Shown here: piece after piece, positions 52,412-63,485 of the stretch
How positions within the stretch are numbered: position 1 is the first letter of the stretch
Layout of the letters: each line of letters begins with the position of its first letter
Assembly: GCA_963555705.1 (NCBI GenBank)
Contig: OY743184.1
Coordinates: forward strand, 21,069,859 to 21,133,858
Length of the DNA: 64,000 nt
Direction: 5' to 3'
From: Ligustrum vulgare
Lineage: Eukaryota > Streptophyta > Magnoliopsida > Lamiales > Oleaceae
Notes under the pieces: generated by a model
Told to the model about the DNA's origin: nothing
The model's database searches: none
Seen by the model: only the letters and a program-made list of their open reading frames with translations
Translations under genes and position numbers: made by a program

Positions 52412-53081
52412 TGTTGAATCCGGGCCCAAAGAAAGGTACAGTGATCCACCAGCGAAGGCTCAATAGTGGCCCAACGGACCATGGCCCACAGCTAAAGGCC
52501 TAAAGTATCACCTGGGAAGAATACCGAGGTGGTACGTCGAGCACACCTCTGTAAGCCGACCTGGTTAACGCCTAGCCGATGTGCTTTATACCCAGCCGGG
52601 GCGCTTTACGGCGCTGACCAGAAGAGAGATGGAGTCAGTGATGGGACACTGCCTTTACCAAGACGTGACAGACGCCCATCCCCTACGAAATGTAGTAATG
52701 ATTACGGTTGAAAAGCAAGGTTGTCACCTCCATGAGCTAGGGTGATGACAAGTGTAAAGTATGCCACGTGTCGTGATCCGAGACAAGAAGTTCCTCTATA
52801 AATGAAGCATAATTGTCTCCAAGAGAGGGGTTAGCAACTTCTGATTCTTAACTTTATATATCTCTCACTCCCTTTTCGCTCTTTTACACATTTATATTTC
52901 CCGCACCCAATATATATTTGCCCAAAATGAGTACTGACTTAGGCATTGGAGTGCAAACGGGAGCCACCTCGGCCCCCTTTGCAAACTGATTATTTGTCAC
53001 AGTGCACAGGAGGTCCACGTGTCCAAGAGGGAGGAGCTGAGACGTGTTGGTCCAAGGTCCATCCGGATTTTGTGGTCAACA
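52412..53081 (+). repeat. 3' LTR of Tat/Retand-like element
   Basis: 670 bases, same ends as the 5' LTR, TGTTGAATCC ... GGTCAACA. About 22 differences from the 5' LTR by hand count, mostly transitions. Followed by AAGGT. Confidence 0.93.
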
Positions 53082-53220
53082 AAGGTATCTGTAATTGTAT
53101 CTTTTTTGTAAGTCTTCCTTCGTTTCTCATATTTAATTAAATATCCATTTCATATGTTAACGTATAAATTAGATATATGTGAGTAACAAATGATCGTACA
53201 TCGCACGGATGTAATACTAG

Positions 53221-53975
53221 TACTAGTAATAATAAAAAAGACTACAAATCACCACATGATCATTATTATTATTTTTTTTTCATTTTTTTTAATAAATGAA
53301 GGTGTTGGTCTTTGATTCTTATTAATAATTTGACAGTCATAATCCCTACAATTCTAAAAGGTAATAATTGTATGTATTGAAGGAAAAAACAATGCCTTAT
53401 TCATCCATTTTTTATTAATAAAATTTTGTCAATTTGTTCGTGATAATTTATAAACCTTTTTGTATAATTGAAAATTTGAGTTTAATTATTTAAATGCAAA
53501 TGATTTTTTAATTGATTATTTTATAAGAAAATACTTAATGTTTTAAATGAAATGCTTGATTTTTTTTAATTGAAACTAGATAAGGTTAAATATTTTATTT
53601 TTTAATAGTTCGAATATTCTTGTTTCTTTTTATGTTAATTTTTTTAATTTTTTACTTCTGTCTCAAGTTCACTTTTAACTTGCACAAATAAGAACTAATA
53701 AATAAATAACCCTATAAGAGGTCAAAGTTGATGAAATTCTGAAATTCATATTGATGACAGGTTCAACAAATTCTACAAAAAATTATTGAAATCTACTAAA
53801 ATCTGTGGAATAGAATTTCATTGGAATCTGAGAGATTTTATAGAATTCTATTAAAATTCATAAAATTTATGAGAATTCATGAATCTAAAAAATTTCACTA
53901 AATTTCATGTTTGGGACACTCCCTAAGAGTAAGATTACTGATATGGACAAGATTTGCCTATTCATATTATATTTA
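53221..53975. other. AT-rich stretch, no gene
   Basis: Contains an AT-rich self-complementary region at about 53,730-53,930 built of GAAATTC/GAATTTC words, possibly an old foldback. A similar region exists at about 39,470-39,690. Confidence 0.4.
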
Positions 53976-54140
53976 GCTCCAGTTTATCATAGATTAAAAT
54001 CAGATTTTTAGTAGATATTGATAAAAGTCAATGAGATGTATGATTGAAAAATTGTGGGTCTCATAAGATGTATGATTAAAAGTAATTATTGATTTTGACT
54101 TTAAATTAAAATAAGATTTTAATCTAAAATAAACATGGGC
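53976..54140. mobile_element. Tourist-like MITE, 165 bp, TSD TTA
   Basis: GCTCCAGTTTATCATAG ... AATAAACATGGGC, flanked by TTA at 53,973-53,975 and 54,141-54,143. Same length and same TSD as the copy at 54,882. Confidence 0.85.
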
Positions 54141-54144
54141 TTAC

Positions 54145-54784
54145 TAGTGATGTCAATGGGTCGGGTATGGGTCGGGTATGCCAAACCCGTACCCTACCCA
54201 CTAAATATTTACAACATCCATACCTTACCCATATAGCCATTTAAAAATTGCGGGTCGGGTGCGGGTCGGAGGCGGATTTGCTTCTATACCCATTTAAAAC
54301 CCATTACTAATTATTTATTTTTTTATTATCTTTTAGGCTATAAATAGGTTATAGGTGCTCCGGATTAACTTAAATCAATTAAATATTGGGCTTCACTTGA
54401 ATTTGAGTTGAAAAAAGCTTGTTATATGTTGAAATTATACAAGCGAATTTGAACAATTTTTTTAGACGTTAACAAAGTCAATAGTTTAAACATATTAAGG
54501 TTTAGATGATAACAATGTCAATAGATATTTGGGTTCTATTATTTATTTATTTATTTTTTTAAACAATCACTTTTATTTTAAATTCTATAATTTTTAAAGG
54601 AAATTAATGGGTATGCGAGTCGGGTATGGGTATTGTAGTAAAACCCACACCCGACCCATACCCATGTCAGGTTTTAAAATTTACCTCCATACCTACCCAC
54701 GAACTCATTTAGTTGGGTAATCCCCGCCCATTTATGTCGGGTCTCCATCGAATATCGGGTTCGTGGGTATTATTGCCATCCCTA
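54145..54784. mobile_element. hAT-like MITE, 640 bp, TSD GGGCTTAC
   Basis: Starts TAGTGATGTCAATGGG and ends TATTGCCATCCCTA, with an exact GGGCTTAC at 54,137-54,144 and 54,785-54,792. The duplicated bases include the last four bases of the preceding MITE (GGGC), so this element inserted across that MITE's right boundary. Ends are rich in GGGTCGGGTATGGG / CCCATACCC. No transposase. Confidence 0.92.
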
Positions 54785-54881
54785 GGGCTTACCCTCATCG
54801 AATCCAATGTACAAGGCATGCCTGTTATCAACAATTTTAGTACAATGAACAAGGTTAGAACATTCGTATGTTAACTTCTTA

Positions 54882-55046
54882 GTTCATGTTTGGTGGAAAT
54901 TAAAATTTAGATTTTAATCTACGTCAAAGTAAATAATTAATTTCAATCATACATTTATGGGACTTACAACTTTTTAACTACAAGTTTTTAATAATTTTTA
55001 TCAAAATCTACTAAAATTTTGATTTTAATCCCCTCCAAACATGGGC
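54882..55046. mobile_element. Tourist-like MITE, 165 bp, TSD TTA
   Basis: GTTCATGTTTGGTGG ... CCTCCAAACATGGGC, with TTA at 54,879-54,881 and 55,047-55,049. Opposite orientation to the 53,976 copy by body sequence. Confidence 0.88.
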
Positions 55047-55093
55047 TTAAAATTGGGCTACGAGAAAAAATCAGATATTGTGCTATCTTATTT

Positions 55094-58000
55094 TGTAACA
55101 TCCTGAAAAGTTATAACATTTCTACTAGCGATTTGTAATGTATTTATATAAAATAAGTTAATTTTGAGATGATGTTACGAATGATTATTTTTGAGATGTT
55201 ATTATGAATGAAATAAATGAAAAGGTAAAAATTAGAATTCTAATTTAAAAAAATGTTGAAAGGTTCTCTTTTCGAAACGATTGTTTGAATACTTTTGATA
55301 TCCATTGGAAGTAATCGATATGTCTACGATATAATTCTTGAAATGAATTTCGAGAATATGAAATTGATTTGCAAGTCTAACCCACGAATTATTGCCAGTA
55401 AGTTTTTGAAGGTAGCACGTTATCGAATATTTGGAAGTCTTAAGTTTTAAGGTGTCTACTTTGACTTACATAACTTTCACTATAATTGATTATTTTACAT
55501 GTGAAAACTTTTATATGAAACTGGGTACTTTATATGTGTCTACTCTTCTTTCTCACACCAAGTGGCCTGTAAAGAATGAAAATTGTCAAAACAATGATTA
55601 TTGGGGATTAAAAAAAAATGGAAAAGGGACTTAAAATGCAAATATAAATAGATGAATATTCTCATGGCCATGGTAAGTGTAAAGAGGAATAGTATTCTTA
55701 TGCACCATCATCCATATCCATTGCTAGGGAGGAGCTAGGGGAGAAGGAAAAGAATCAAAATATCCATTGTTAAAGGTTGATTATGTTAAAAGTTTGTTTC
55801 CAACATCCATAGCCATTGTTAGGGAGGAGTTAGGAGAAGCCAAAGAATCAAATATCCATTGTTGAAGGTCGATTAAGCTAGAAGTTTGTTTCCAACACCC
55901 TTTCAATGCTAGAAAGCCTTCTCCTCTATTCAATTTTAATGTTTGAAATGTTTGAGAGCTTCAAATCTATTAAAAAAACGGAGTCACGTGTTTTTTCATT
56001 ACAGACACACAGGAGTCGACCCCTTGCAAATCTGGTTTGGACCTCTAGTACAAATAGACTATCTGAAACTTTGGGGGCTGACATTAACTTCGTTCAGTCA
56101 TAACTTTTACAACTCCGAATTGAGATCCGTAAAGTGAATTGAACTTCAAATTGAAAGATCTTTTCAATTATATATAGACCGTTTGAAAATCTTTATACTA
56201 GGATACATGTACTGATTTTCCACATAATTCGTAGGGAGTTAGTCGAAAGGCATCCGTCTCAACAGGAAATTATTCTAGGAGTCGTTCATCTATTAATTGA
56301 GGTGAGTGAATATGTTTATATAACTCATTTGATTGATAATATTAATGTAATATTTTTACTTGATTTATATTTATATGATTAGAATATACTTTACTGAATC
56401 ATAGAATCTTATAAGATGTGAGTAAAGTATGTGTACATTAATAATTTGATTGATAACATGTTTTACTTGAATCCTGTAAGTTTTTAATATATTATAATTG
56501 ATAACAAATTTTAATTGAATCTCGTAAGTTGTGAACAGAATATGTGTACATGAAAAAATTGATTGGTAACATGTTTTATTGGATTTATATGATTAGAAAA
56601 TGCTTAATCAAATGATATGATTTTGTAAGACATGAATGAAATATGTTTACTCGATTAGAATATGATTAAGTTATCGTAAATTAAAAGGAGAACTTAATGT
56701 TTTTTAATAGTATTTTAATAATTATGAGTATAATGATCATGATAGTGCATTTAAAAGTTAGAATATGAAAATTTAGTGTGACAAGTGGTTGAACAATTAA
56801 AGTTTACAATAAGATTTTATAATTTTAAATAGTAGAGGCTGACCCCCTGTAGAGGGATTGATACCCTTTATACCCACATAGGGGTCGACCCCTGCAAAAG
56901 GGTCGATACCCCTATAGCTAGTGTTTTTCATCAGGGTTGACCCCCAGCCCTAGAGGACCCATGTTGGAATTTTCCAAACAAATATTTTTCTCCTTAAATG
57001 TTCATATCCCTATATAAATGATTTGGTTGATATCATGAATGAAATATATTATATTTATTTCATTGATAACGTAAAGTGATGAATTTTTAATTAAGTAAAA
57101 TACGCCTATTTTAAATATGATCATAATATAGATAAGTGATGTATGAATTAATAACGTGAATGAGATATGTTTAATCGACTTGTTTGATTGATAACGTGAA
57201 TTGAGACATATATATTGTGATTATCTTAACCGCAATTGATATTGATTCTATTAAAATGGAACTATATGTGCTTTTTATATGTAATGTGTAAAGACGTGAG
57301 ATATGTAATGTGTAGTTATTTTAGATGATTGAGACATGAGATAATGATATATTCATTGAAAGCATTGATTGTAAAAATCTCATGCACGTACGTTATTGAC
57401 ACGGTTGCACCGTCGTATCCCCTATTGTTAATGTTATTGGAAATATCGATAATTAGACACTAGGAGCAATCTCGTTGACCTCGAGATGTGTGACGAACGA
57501 TGTAATTGAAAATTAAACTTAATGGGGGTGAATTAAGTTTAAAGGATTAAATCCCATTGATCGATTAATTGTGGTCACCCTATCAATTTGAATTGAATTA
57601 AATTATTGTTGAGCGCTTAGGGTACAATCTGAGAATCGTAGGGCCTATTATTGTCATGCATCGCATTTATATAATTAGTCTAGAGGTACAATATGCAGTT
57701 ATTGATGTTGGAAAGTATCTATGACGTATTGGTTACTGGTGATACGTCTTGACTGCATATCATGACTATAATTGACGGCATATCATAATTTTGATATAAT
57801 AATTATTTTTGATATACGGGTATTCTGGTCATTTATCATATTGTATCACTGTAATTGAAATGGTATAAATGATTGATTGTTGATTTGTTACATATAATAT
57901 ATTGAAATATATAACTATATTTGATATAATATGAATGATTGATTACTGCATAAGATATATCGAGATATATCACTGTGATTATTGCATAGAATATGTCGAA

Positions 58001-58252
58001 CAGTATCACTGTAACTAATATGATATAAAGAATTTATGGTTTCACAGAATAGCACAATTGTGCACATTTATTTAACATTTTAGGCAGCTGTTGTATGATA
58101 GAATTAGTGCGAAGCTTCTGATGACAAGACAAATGATGTTCTAGGTGACCACTTTTAAGCTATGAGACTCATCAGCAAGCTATTATTTTCAAAATATTTC
58201 ACATCATTTCTTAATATAAAGAAAAATATTGTCGAAAATTTGGGTCGTAACA
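55094..58252 (+). repeat. 5' LTR of the Tekay-like element, about 3,159 bp
   Basis: TGTAACATCCTGAAAAG ... GGGTCGTAACA. A TATA-like CAAATATAAATAGA is near 55,639-55,652. It contains a 95-base direct duplication (55,707-55,803 and 55,804-55,897) and about 310 bases (55,920-56,230) that are both missing from the 3' LTR. A GC-rich block with GGGTCGACCCC motifs lies at 56,830-56,960. Confidence 0.8.
56830..56965. repeat. GGGTCGACCCC-type motif cluster in the 5' LTR
   Basis: A perfect 14-base palindrome AGGGGTCGACCCCT at 56,880-56,893, with related GGCTGACCCCC, GGGTCGATACCCC and GGGTTGACCCCC around it, plus a single GGAGTCGACCCC at about 56,013. Counterpart in the 3' LTR near 63,235-63,302 (weaker). 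Confidence 0.75.
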
Positions 58253-59617
58253 GGTGTATCAGAGCAAAGGTTTTACGATTCTATAAATTGCCTAGCACAT
58301 ACATTTCTCTAGTCATGTGAAGTGCTACCAATCAAGTAAATGGCTTCTTGTTATACATGACTAAATTGTGACGATACTTGAATATTGTAAATTGCTTTGA
58401 AGTAATATGTATGTAGTTTTACTTGTTTTATACCCTGAGTTATATTTGAAATGGTAGTTCAACATGAAAATTTAAAGCTCGTAAAATAAAATATTATATG
58501 AATATTTAGAAAATGACATGATAAATGAGATACTTTGAAATGACATTCATCAATAGAAAAGCCCGAAGTAAAAGAAAGTGTGTATTCTTCTCAGAAACTC
58601 AGGGATCATGTAGGCATCGAAACTCGGGGATCATGCATTAACACTGGTAGATATTTAAAATAATACCTTAAATGTAAAATCCTAAGATTCTATACTCAGA
58701 GATCTGTCGTCTAACTTAATGGACAGAAAACTCTAGGCTTGAAATGAGAGCTGCAGGTATCTATACTATATTCTTTTGGTAACGACGCCTAAACAATCTC
58801 ATACTTATTCTTTGAGAAATCTTATAAAGTTTTACTAGGTTATCCGTAAATATTATCAGAACGTATCAATTTCTTTAAAATTGAATCTCGATAGTCAGAG
58901 TGCACAACGAAAGTTGTTATTTGCTGAACTATCTGACACAGTAGGTTAAGAAGGGATAATTGAATAATAAGTAAATACTTGAAGCGTCAACTCTCTTCCT
59001 TCGAAATTCTACCTACAAAGTGATTGCTATTCTACATCTAAAATTGACATCCTTATCAAACACTGTAAAGGTCTGAAATCATTCGTTCATTTGAGCTAAA
59101 AAGAAATTCCAAGTATTTGTAAAATGAAATCTTTATTTTGTTAGGGTACAATGGATATGTCTTTGCTTTTTCAATCATCCCATTTCTATCAATGAAAAAT
59201 CAAAGTATTAATTATTCCTTATTATCTGGTTTGACTTTTCTGCATTTTGAGAAAATTTTGAACTTATTCAATCAGAATTTTGAACAAAATCAAATTTTGT
59301 TGTATTACCAAATACAATCTCATATTTTGGCTTAATCGTACATTTTGAAGGCTTGGTGGCCACCTTCGGTTTACATCACTCAATCAATCTTGATTTTATT
59401 AGAACTCAACTCATATTTGTACCCCTTTTCAAGAAAAGATCTTAAAATTTACCTCTACATCCACAATCTCTTCATCTAAATACTTCATTTATTGACTTAC
59501 CATTACGCAAAATTGCACAAAATCTTGAAGATATACTTCATTGTTGGCGAAATATATGTGACCTAAAGTATTCCCTTACGCAAATTTTGAGGACGAAGTC
59601 CTTTTATGGGTGAAGAT
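58253..59617 (+). other. Residual interior of the Tekay-like element
   Basis: After the PBS (58,255-58,272, TGTATCAGAGCAAAGG) there is no recognisable gag, protease, RT or integrase; the interior is only 1.37 kb. A 65-codon frame at 59,138-59,335 is hydrophobic and unrecognised. The final 60 bases, with GAGGACGAAG and the purine tract, are the conserved pre-3'-LTR region of the parent. Confidence 0.65.
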
Positions 59618-59625
59618 TGTAACAT

Positions 59626-61035
59626 TGATAAGTGTGTTTTATACACTTATTTATGTGCCAAAAGTGGGATTTTATACATTTGTTTAACAATATTCTCTAT
59701 CCATTTTGTATATATTTGTTTTTATTTCAGAAAACAACCCAAAATTTAGAAATGGATGCAAATGAAGCAAATACCTAGGAATTGGATGATTATTGGAGCT
59801 AATTTTTGAACATGAAGAATTGCAAGGAGTCAATTGAGAAGAACAAGGAAGAAAATGAAAATTGCCACAATTGAAAGTTGGAGGACTTGGATGCAAATAA
59901 AGTAGTGGGACCAACTTAAACAAAAATCGAAAGTGGAAATTGCATTGCAGTAAAGAACCACGCGGCCACAAGTTTCAACCAACGTGGTTGCACGAGAATC
60001 AGCAAATTAACAGAACCGTCTTTGGCAAAACTACACGGCCACTAGGTTTACTACTGTATGGCTGCATGCCTTTCCGGTCCAGTGGATTGTTCAGCCATGC
60101 GCGGATTTTCTTGGTTTATTCTCCTTTTTGACCTAGTTTTCATGCACAACTATAAATACCAGTATCTTGGAAGAGTTTAGGGTTCCCAATATTGTTCTCA
60201 ATTGTGCCTAACTAGAGAGAGTTCATGCCTTATTGCCGTCCAATTGAAGAGGGATCCACGTGAGGCCAAAGACAAGATTGAAGATACAAGAACAAGAAGA
60301 TGAATTGGGTAATCTCTTTTCATATTTCTTGTAATTTATTTTTAATTATGTATCTAGGTTAGATGTTTAGTGTTGGGAACTGTGATGAAACCTTATTATT
60401 TTGATTTTAGGCTTTGACTCTTGTTTAAATTATATAATTCATGGGTTTTAGTAATTAAAGTATACTTTTTTATCTTATACAAATTTTCGGCTAATTTTTG
60501 TATAACTGAGTAACGTTTCTAAAAATCGAGAGAGTAGGAGAATGTTAGACATGTTTAATTAACACTAGGTTCGATAGGGGATGGAGATATACCACCTATG
60601 CTTAGTGTTATCCTTAAAAAGTGTTCACAAAACTACTTTTCTAGTGTCAATTCGTCATAGAGATATAGTCGAGTTACATTTTTAGAAAAATGTTTTTAAT
60701 GCATCCTCGAGAGAGGACTTAAACAACATTTGGAACACAGATTTTCAAATCCCCATGAATTGTGGTTAAACAATTAAGTAAAAGTATAAATGATAGATTT
60801 AAGGTGGATTCTCAATTTCCAACGCGCTTGCTTTCATTGATTTTAATTCAATTTTTCATTACTTTCTTAGTTTAATTTCTAGTTTAAATTCATTCAACAA
60901 ATCACCATTGAAATTCTCTTTCCGGTTAAGGAATTCAACCTAAAGTACGATTTACTCAATCCCTTGGGTACGATATTCAGACTTTTGGTCTACTATATTA
61001 CTTGTGCGATCTGTACACTTGTGGAATTCACAACA
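59626..61035 (+). mobile_element. Solo LTR, 1,410 bp (Athila-like), TSD AACAT
   Basis: TGATAAGTGTGTTTTATACA ... GTGGAATTCACAACA, flanked by AACAT at 59,621-59,625 and 61,036-61,040. A TATA box (CTATAAATACCA) is at about 60,151-60,162. Its terminal CACTTGTGGAATTCACAACA and the GGTACGATATTCAGAC region resemble Athila/Tat-type LTRs. It contains two weak GCGGCCAC/ACGGCCAC motifs (59,960-60,052). No internal region, so it arose by LTR recombination. Confidence 0.88.
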
Positions 61036-62158
61036 AACATCTCGAAAAATTATGACGTTCCTAATCGTGATTTGTGATGTACTGAAATAAAATAAGTTAA
61101 TATTGAGATGTTATTACAAAATAACTAAATGCAAATGATAAAATTATAGGATTCTACTTTAAGAAAAATGTTGAAAACTTCTCTTTTCCAGACAATAGTT
61201 TGAACACTTTCAATATTCGTTGGAAATATTCGATATATCTATGATATAATCTTCGAAACAAACTTCGAGAATATGAAATTAGTTTGCAAGAGTGACCCAC
61301 GAATTATCACCAATAAATTAAGGTAGCACGTTACCGAATATTTCGAAATCTTAAATTTTAAGATGCCTACTTTGACTTGTCATAACTTTCACTATAATTG
61401 AAAATTTTGCACGGGGAATTTTTATATAAAACTAGCAACTTTAGGCTTCTTTTGGATATCAAAATCATAAATATTGGATACTATATGATCAATCAAACTA
61501 GAAGCCAAACAAGGAAGAACATATCAAAACATTGATTATTAGGGATTAAATAAAATGGAAAAGGGACTTAAAATGGAACTGCAAATAGAGGAATATTCTC
61601 ATGGCCATGGTGAGGGTATAGAGAAAGAGTATTCTTATGCACCATCACGCATAGTCATTGTTAAGGAGGAGCTGGGAGAGAGGCCAAAGAATTAAATTAT
61701 TGAAGGTCGATTAAGCTAAAAGTTTATTTTCAGCACCCTTTCAATACTCAGCAAGAAGCTAGTCCAAAGGAAACCGTTTCAATAGCAAACTATTCTGGGA
61801 GTCGTTCATCCATTAATCGAGGTGAGTGAGATATGTTTACATGAATTATTTGATTGATAATATTAATGTAATATATTTACTTGATTTATTTGCTTAGAAT
61901 ACACTTAATTGAATTATTGGATCTCATAAGATGTGAGTAGAATGTGTACATGAAAATTTTGATTAATAATATGTTTTACTTGAATCCCATAAGTTGTGAG
62001 TAAAGTATAATTAATAACACGTTTTACTTGAAACTTGTAAGTTGTGAGTAGAATATGTGAACATGAAGAAATTGATTGGTAACATGTTTTCTTTGATTTA
62101 TATGAGTAGAAAGTGCTTAATCGAATGATATGGTTTCATAAGAAATGAATGGAATATG

Positions 62159-63004
62159 TGTTAGATATTGGTTAATAAATCGAGAATTGAAAATCGATTA
62201 AAGTGACTTCGTGTCGACTTCGGCCAAATACTCAAAAGCTCGGCTCAATCCGTTTAGGCAAAATTGTTTGTCACTTCGCCGCTTCGGGGCGCACAAACGG
62301 GGATCGCCGCTTCTCTGCATGTATTGAAGGGTATATTTGGTATTTCGAAAACCAATATCGGATGAATGAGAAATTACGGAAAAGGACGAAAATCAGGTCA
62401 AAATATTTGACCGTGCGGCCGCATGGTTCGTAAACCGTGCGACCACACGTCAATTTTATTTTCGGATTTTTGAGTAAGACCGTGCGACCGGCCGCACGGT
62501 TGTCCGGCCAGGAGACACCTTTTCGTAAATGTGCATTGTTTGGAAAGGGTGCATGGTTTGGCCTTAAACCATTTCGTCCACATCCTTTCATGATCTATAT
62601 ATAGGACCCTTTGGGTGTCCTATTACTCACTTTTGATATGCAAAAACACCTCTCTTTCTCACTTGTCTCCAAAATCAAAATCATTGTATTTGTTATTTTG
62701 ATTTTCTTCATTTCATCCTTGGAGTACATAAGCCTATAGTTGGTTCGTTGTACTTGTGTTTTGAAGTGCTACAAACACAAGTGAAGCCATTATATCTTGG
62801 GAGTCGATTGCCGTTATCCGTAAGCACCGTTGCGGGGCAAATTCGACTTAAGGACAAAGAGTCCAACTCTTGCCTCGACTTTGTCCATTCTTTTCTTCCT
62901 CTTCCTCTTATTTGTGTTTTTCATTGCCGTTACTCTGTCCAAATTTCGGCTTGGATTTACTAACTTTCAATATTTGGCGTCACTATTCACAAATCCACCC
63001 AACA
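62159..63004 (+). mobile_element. Solo LTR, 846 bp, TSD ATATG (same family as 8104-9019)
   Basis: TGTTAGATATTGG ... CCACCCAACA with ATATG at 62,154-62,158 and 63,005-63,009. The uninterrupted homologous site (GAATGAAATATGTTTACTCG) is at about 56,635-56,655 in the 5' LTR. It is shorter than the first solo LTR mainly because of deletions near 62,310 (GGTTAGGTCGCGGGG block absent) and in the palindrome array at 62,488. Confidence 0.92.
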
Positions 63005-63150
63005 ATATGTTTACTTGATTAGAATATGTTCAAGTTATCATAAATTAAAGGATAACTTAATATTTGTTTAATAGCATGTTAATAGTTATGAGTATAGTGA
63101 TCGTGATTGTATATCTAGAAGGCAAAATATGGAAATTAAAAGTGGAAATT

Positions 63151-63170
63151 GGGGGGGGGGGGGGGGGGGG
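63151..63170. repeat. G20 homopolymer
   Basis: Twenty uninterrupted G on the plus strand in AT-rich LTR sequence. The 5' LTR counterpart (near 56,790-56,800) lacks it. It could be a real expansion or an assembly/consensus artefact. Quadruplex-forming if real. Confidence 0.85.
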
Positions 63171-63485
63171 CAATGAAAGTTTACGACAATATTATATAAA
63201 TTTAAACCACAAGAATCGATATCCTTTATATCTGCACACGAATTGACCCCTTGCATAAGGGGTGATACCCCTATAGCTGAAGTTTTTTGTTGAGGTCGAC
63301 CCATATTGTAATTTTTCAAAAAATTTATTTTTCACCTTAAATGTTTATATCCCTATATGAATGATTTGATTGATACTATGAATGGAATATATTTATATTC
63401 ATTTGATTGATAATGTGAAGTGATAAAATTTTAATTAAGTAAAATATGTCTAATTGAGATATGAGCATGATATACATAAATGATG

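Larger units (their letters stand above)
41425..53081 (+). mobile_element. Complete Ty3/gypsy Tat (Retand-like) element, 11,657 bp, TSD AAGGT
   Basis: Bounded by AAGGT at 41,420-41,424 and 53,082-53,086, with two 670-base LTRs. Order: 5' LTR, PBS (42,098), repeat-bearing leader, gag, zinc knuckle, protease, RT, archaeal-type RNase H, integrase, long 3' region with a divergent antisense gene, 3' LTR. This order, with a second RNase H and an antisense ORF before the 3' LTR, is what is known for the Tat lineage. The two LTRs differ at about 22 of 670 positions by hand count. All pol and gag frames are broken, so it is not autonomous now. Confidence 0.95.
40084..53220 (+). mobile_element. Non-autonomous Helitron (copy B), split by the Tat element
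   Basis: The plus-strand 3' end CGTACATCGCACGGATGTAA then TACTAG closes at 53,220 before T, with an imperfect CGTACATCGCACG hairpin. It matches the tail of copy A (2,978). A plausible 5' end, A|TCTATACATAATATAAA, is at 40,084. The body before the insertion holds two tandem units (about 40,760-41,180 and 41,190 onward) like copy A. The second unit is cut at AAGGT (41,420-41,424) and resumes at 53,082; copy A shows the uncut form (TTAAGGCATGTGTAATTG). Net length without the insertion is about 1.5 kb. The 5' end is less certain than the 3' end. Confidence 0.65.
55094..63485 (+). mobile_element. Internally deleted gypsy element with 3.16-kb LTRs (Tekay/Del-like), 3' LTR multiply interrupted
   Basis: The 5' LTR is 55,094-58,252. 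A TGTATCAGAGC PBS-like site starts at 58,255. A 1.37-kb interior ends with TTTTGAGGACGAAGTCC and a purine-rich TATGGGTGAAGAT, the classic 3' end of plant chromoviruses of the Tekay/Del group. The 3' LTR starts TGTAACAT at 59,618. It is interrupted at 59,626-61,035 and at 62,159-63,004, then cut again at about 63,486. No gag or pol domain remains. Tekay is inferred from the terminal sequences only. Confidence 0.8.
59618..63485 (+). repeat. 3' LTR of the Tekay-like element, in three pieces
   Basis: Pieces: 59,618-59,625 (TGTAACAT), 61,036-62,158 and 63,005-63,485. They match 55,094-57,150 of the 5' LTR in order. Divergence from the 5' LTR is visible by eye throughout, so this element is much older than the other LTR elements here. 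The rest of the LTR is either beyond the insertion at 63,486 or outside the window. Confidence 0.8.
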
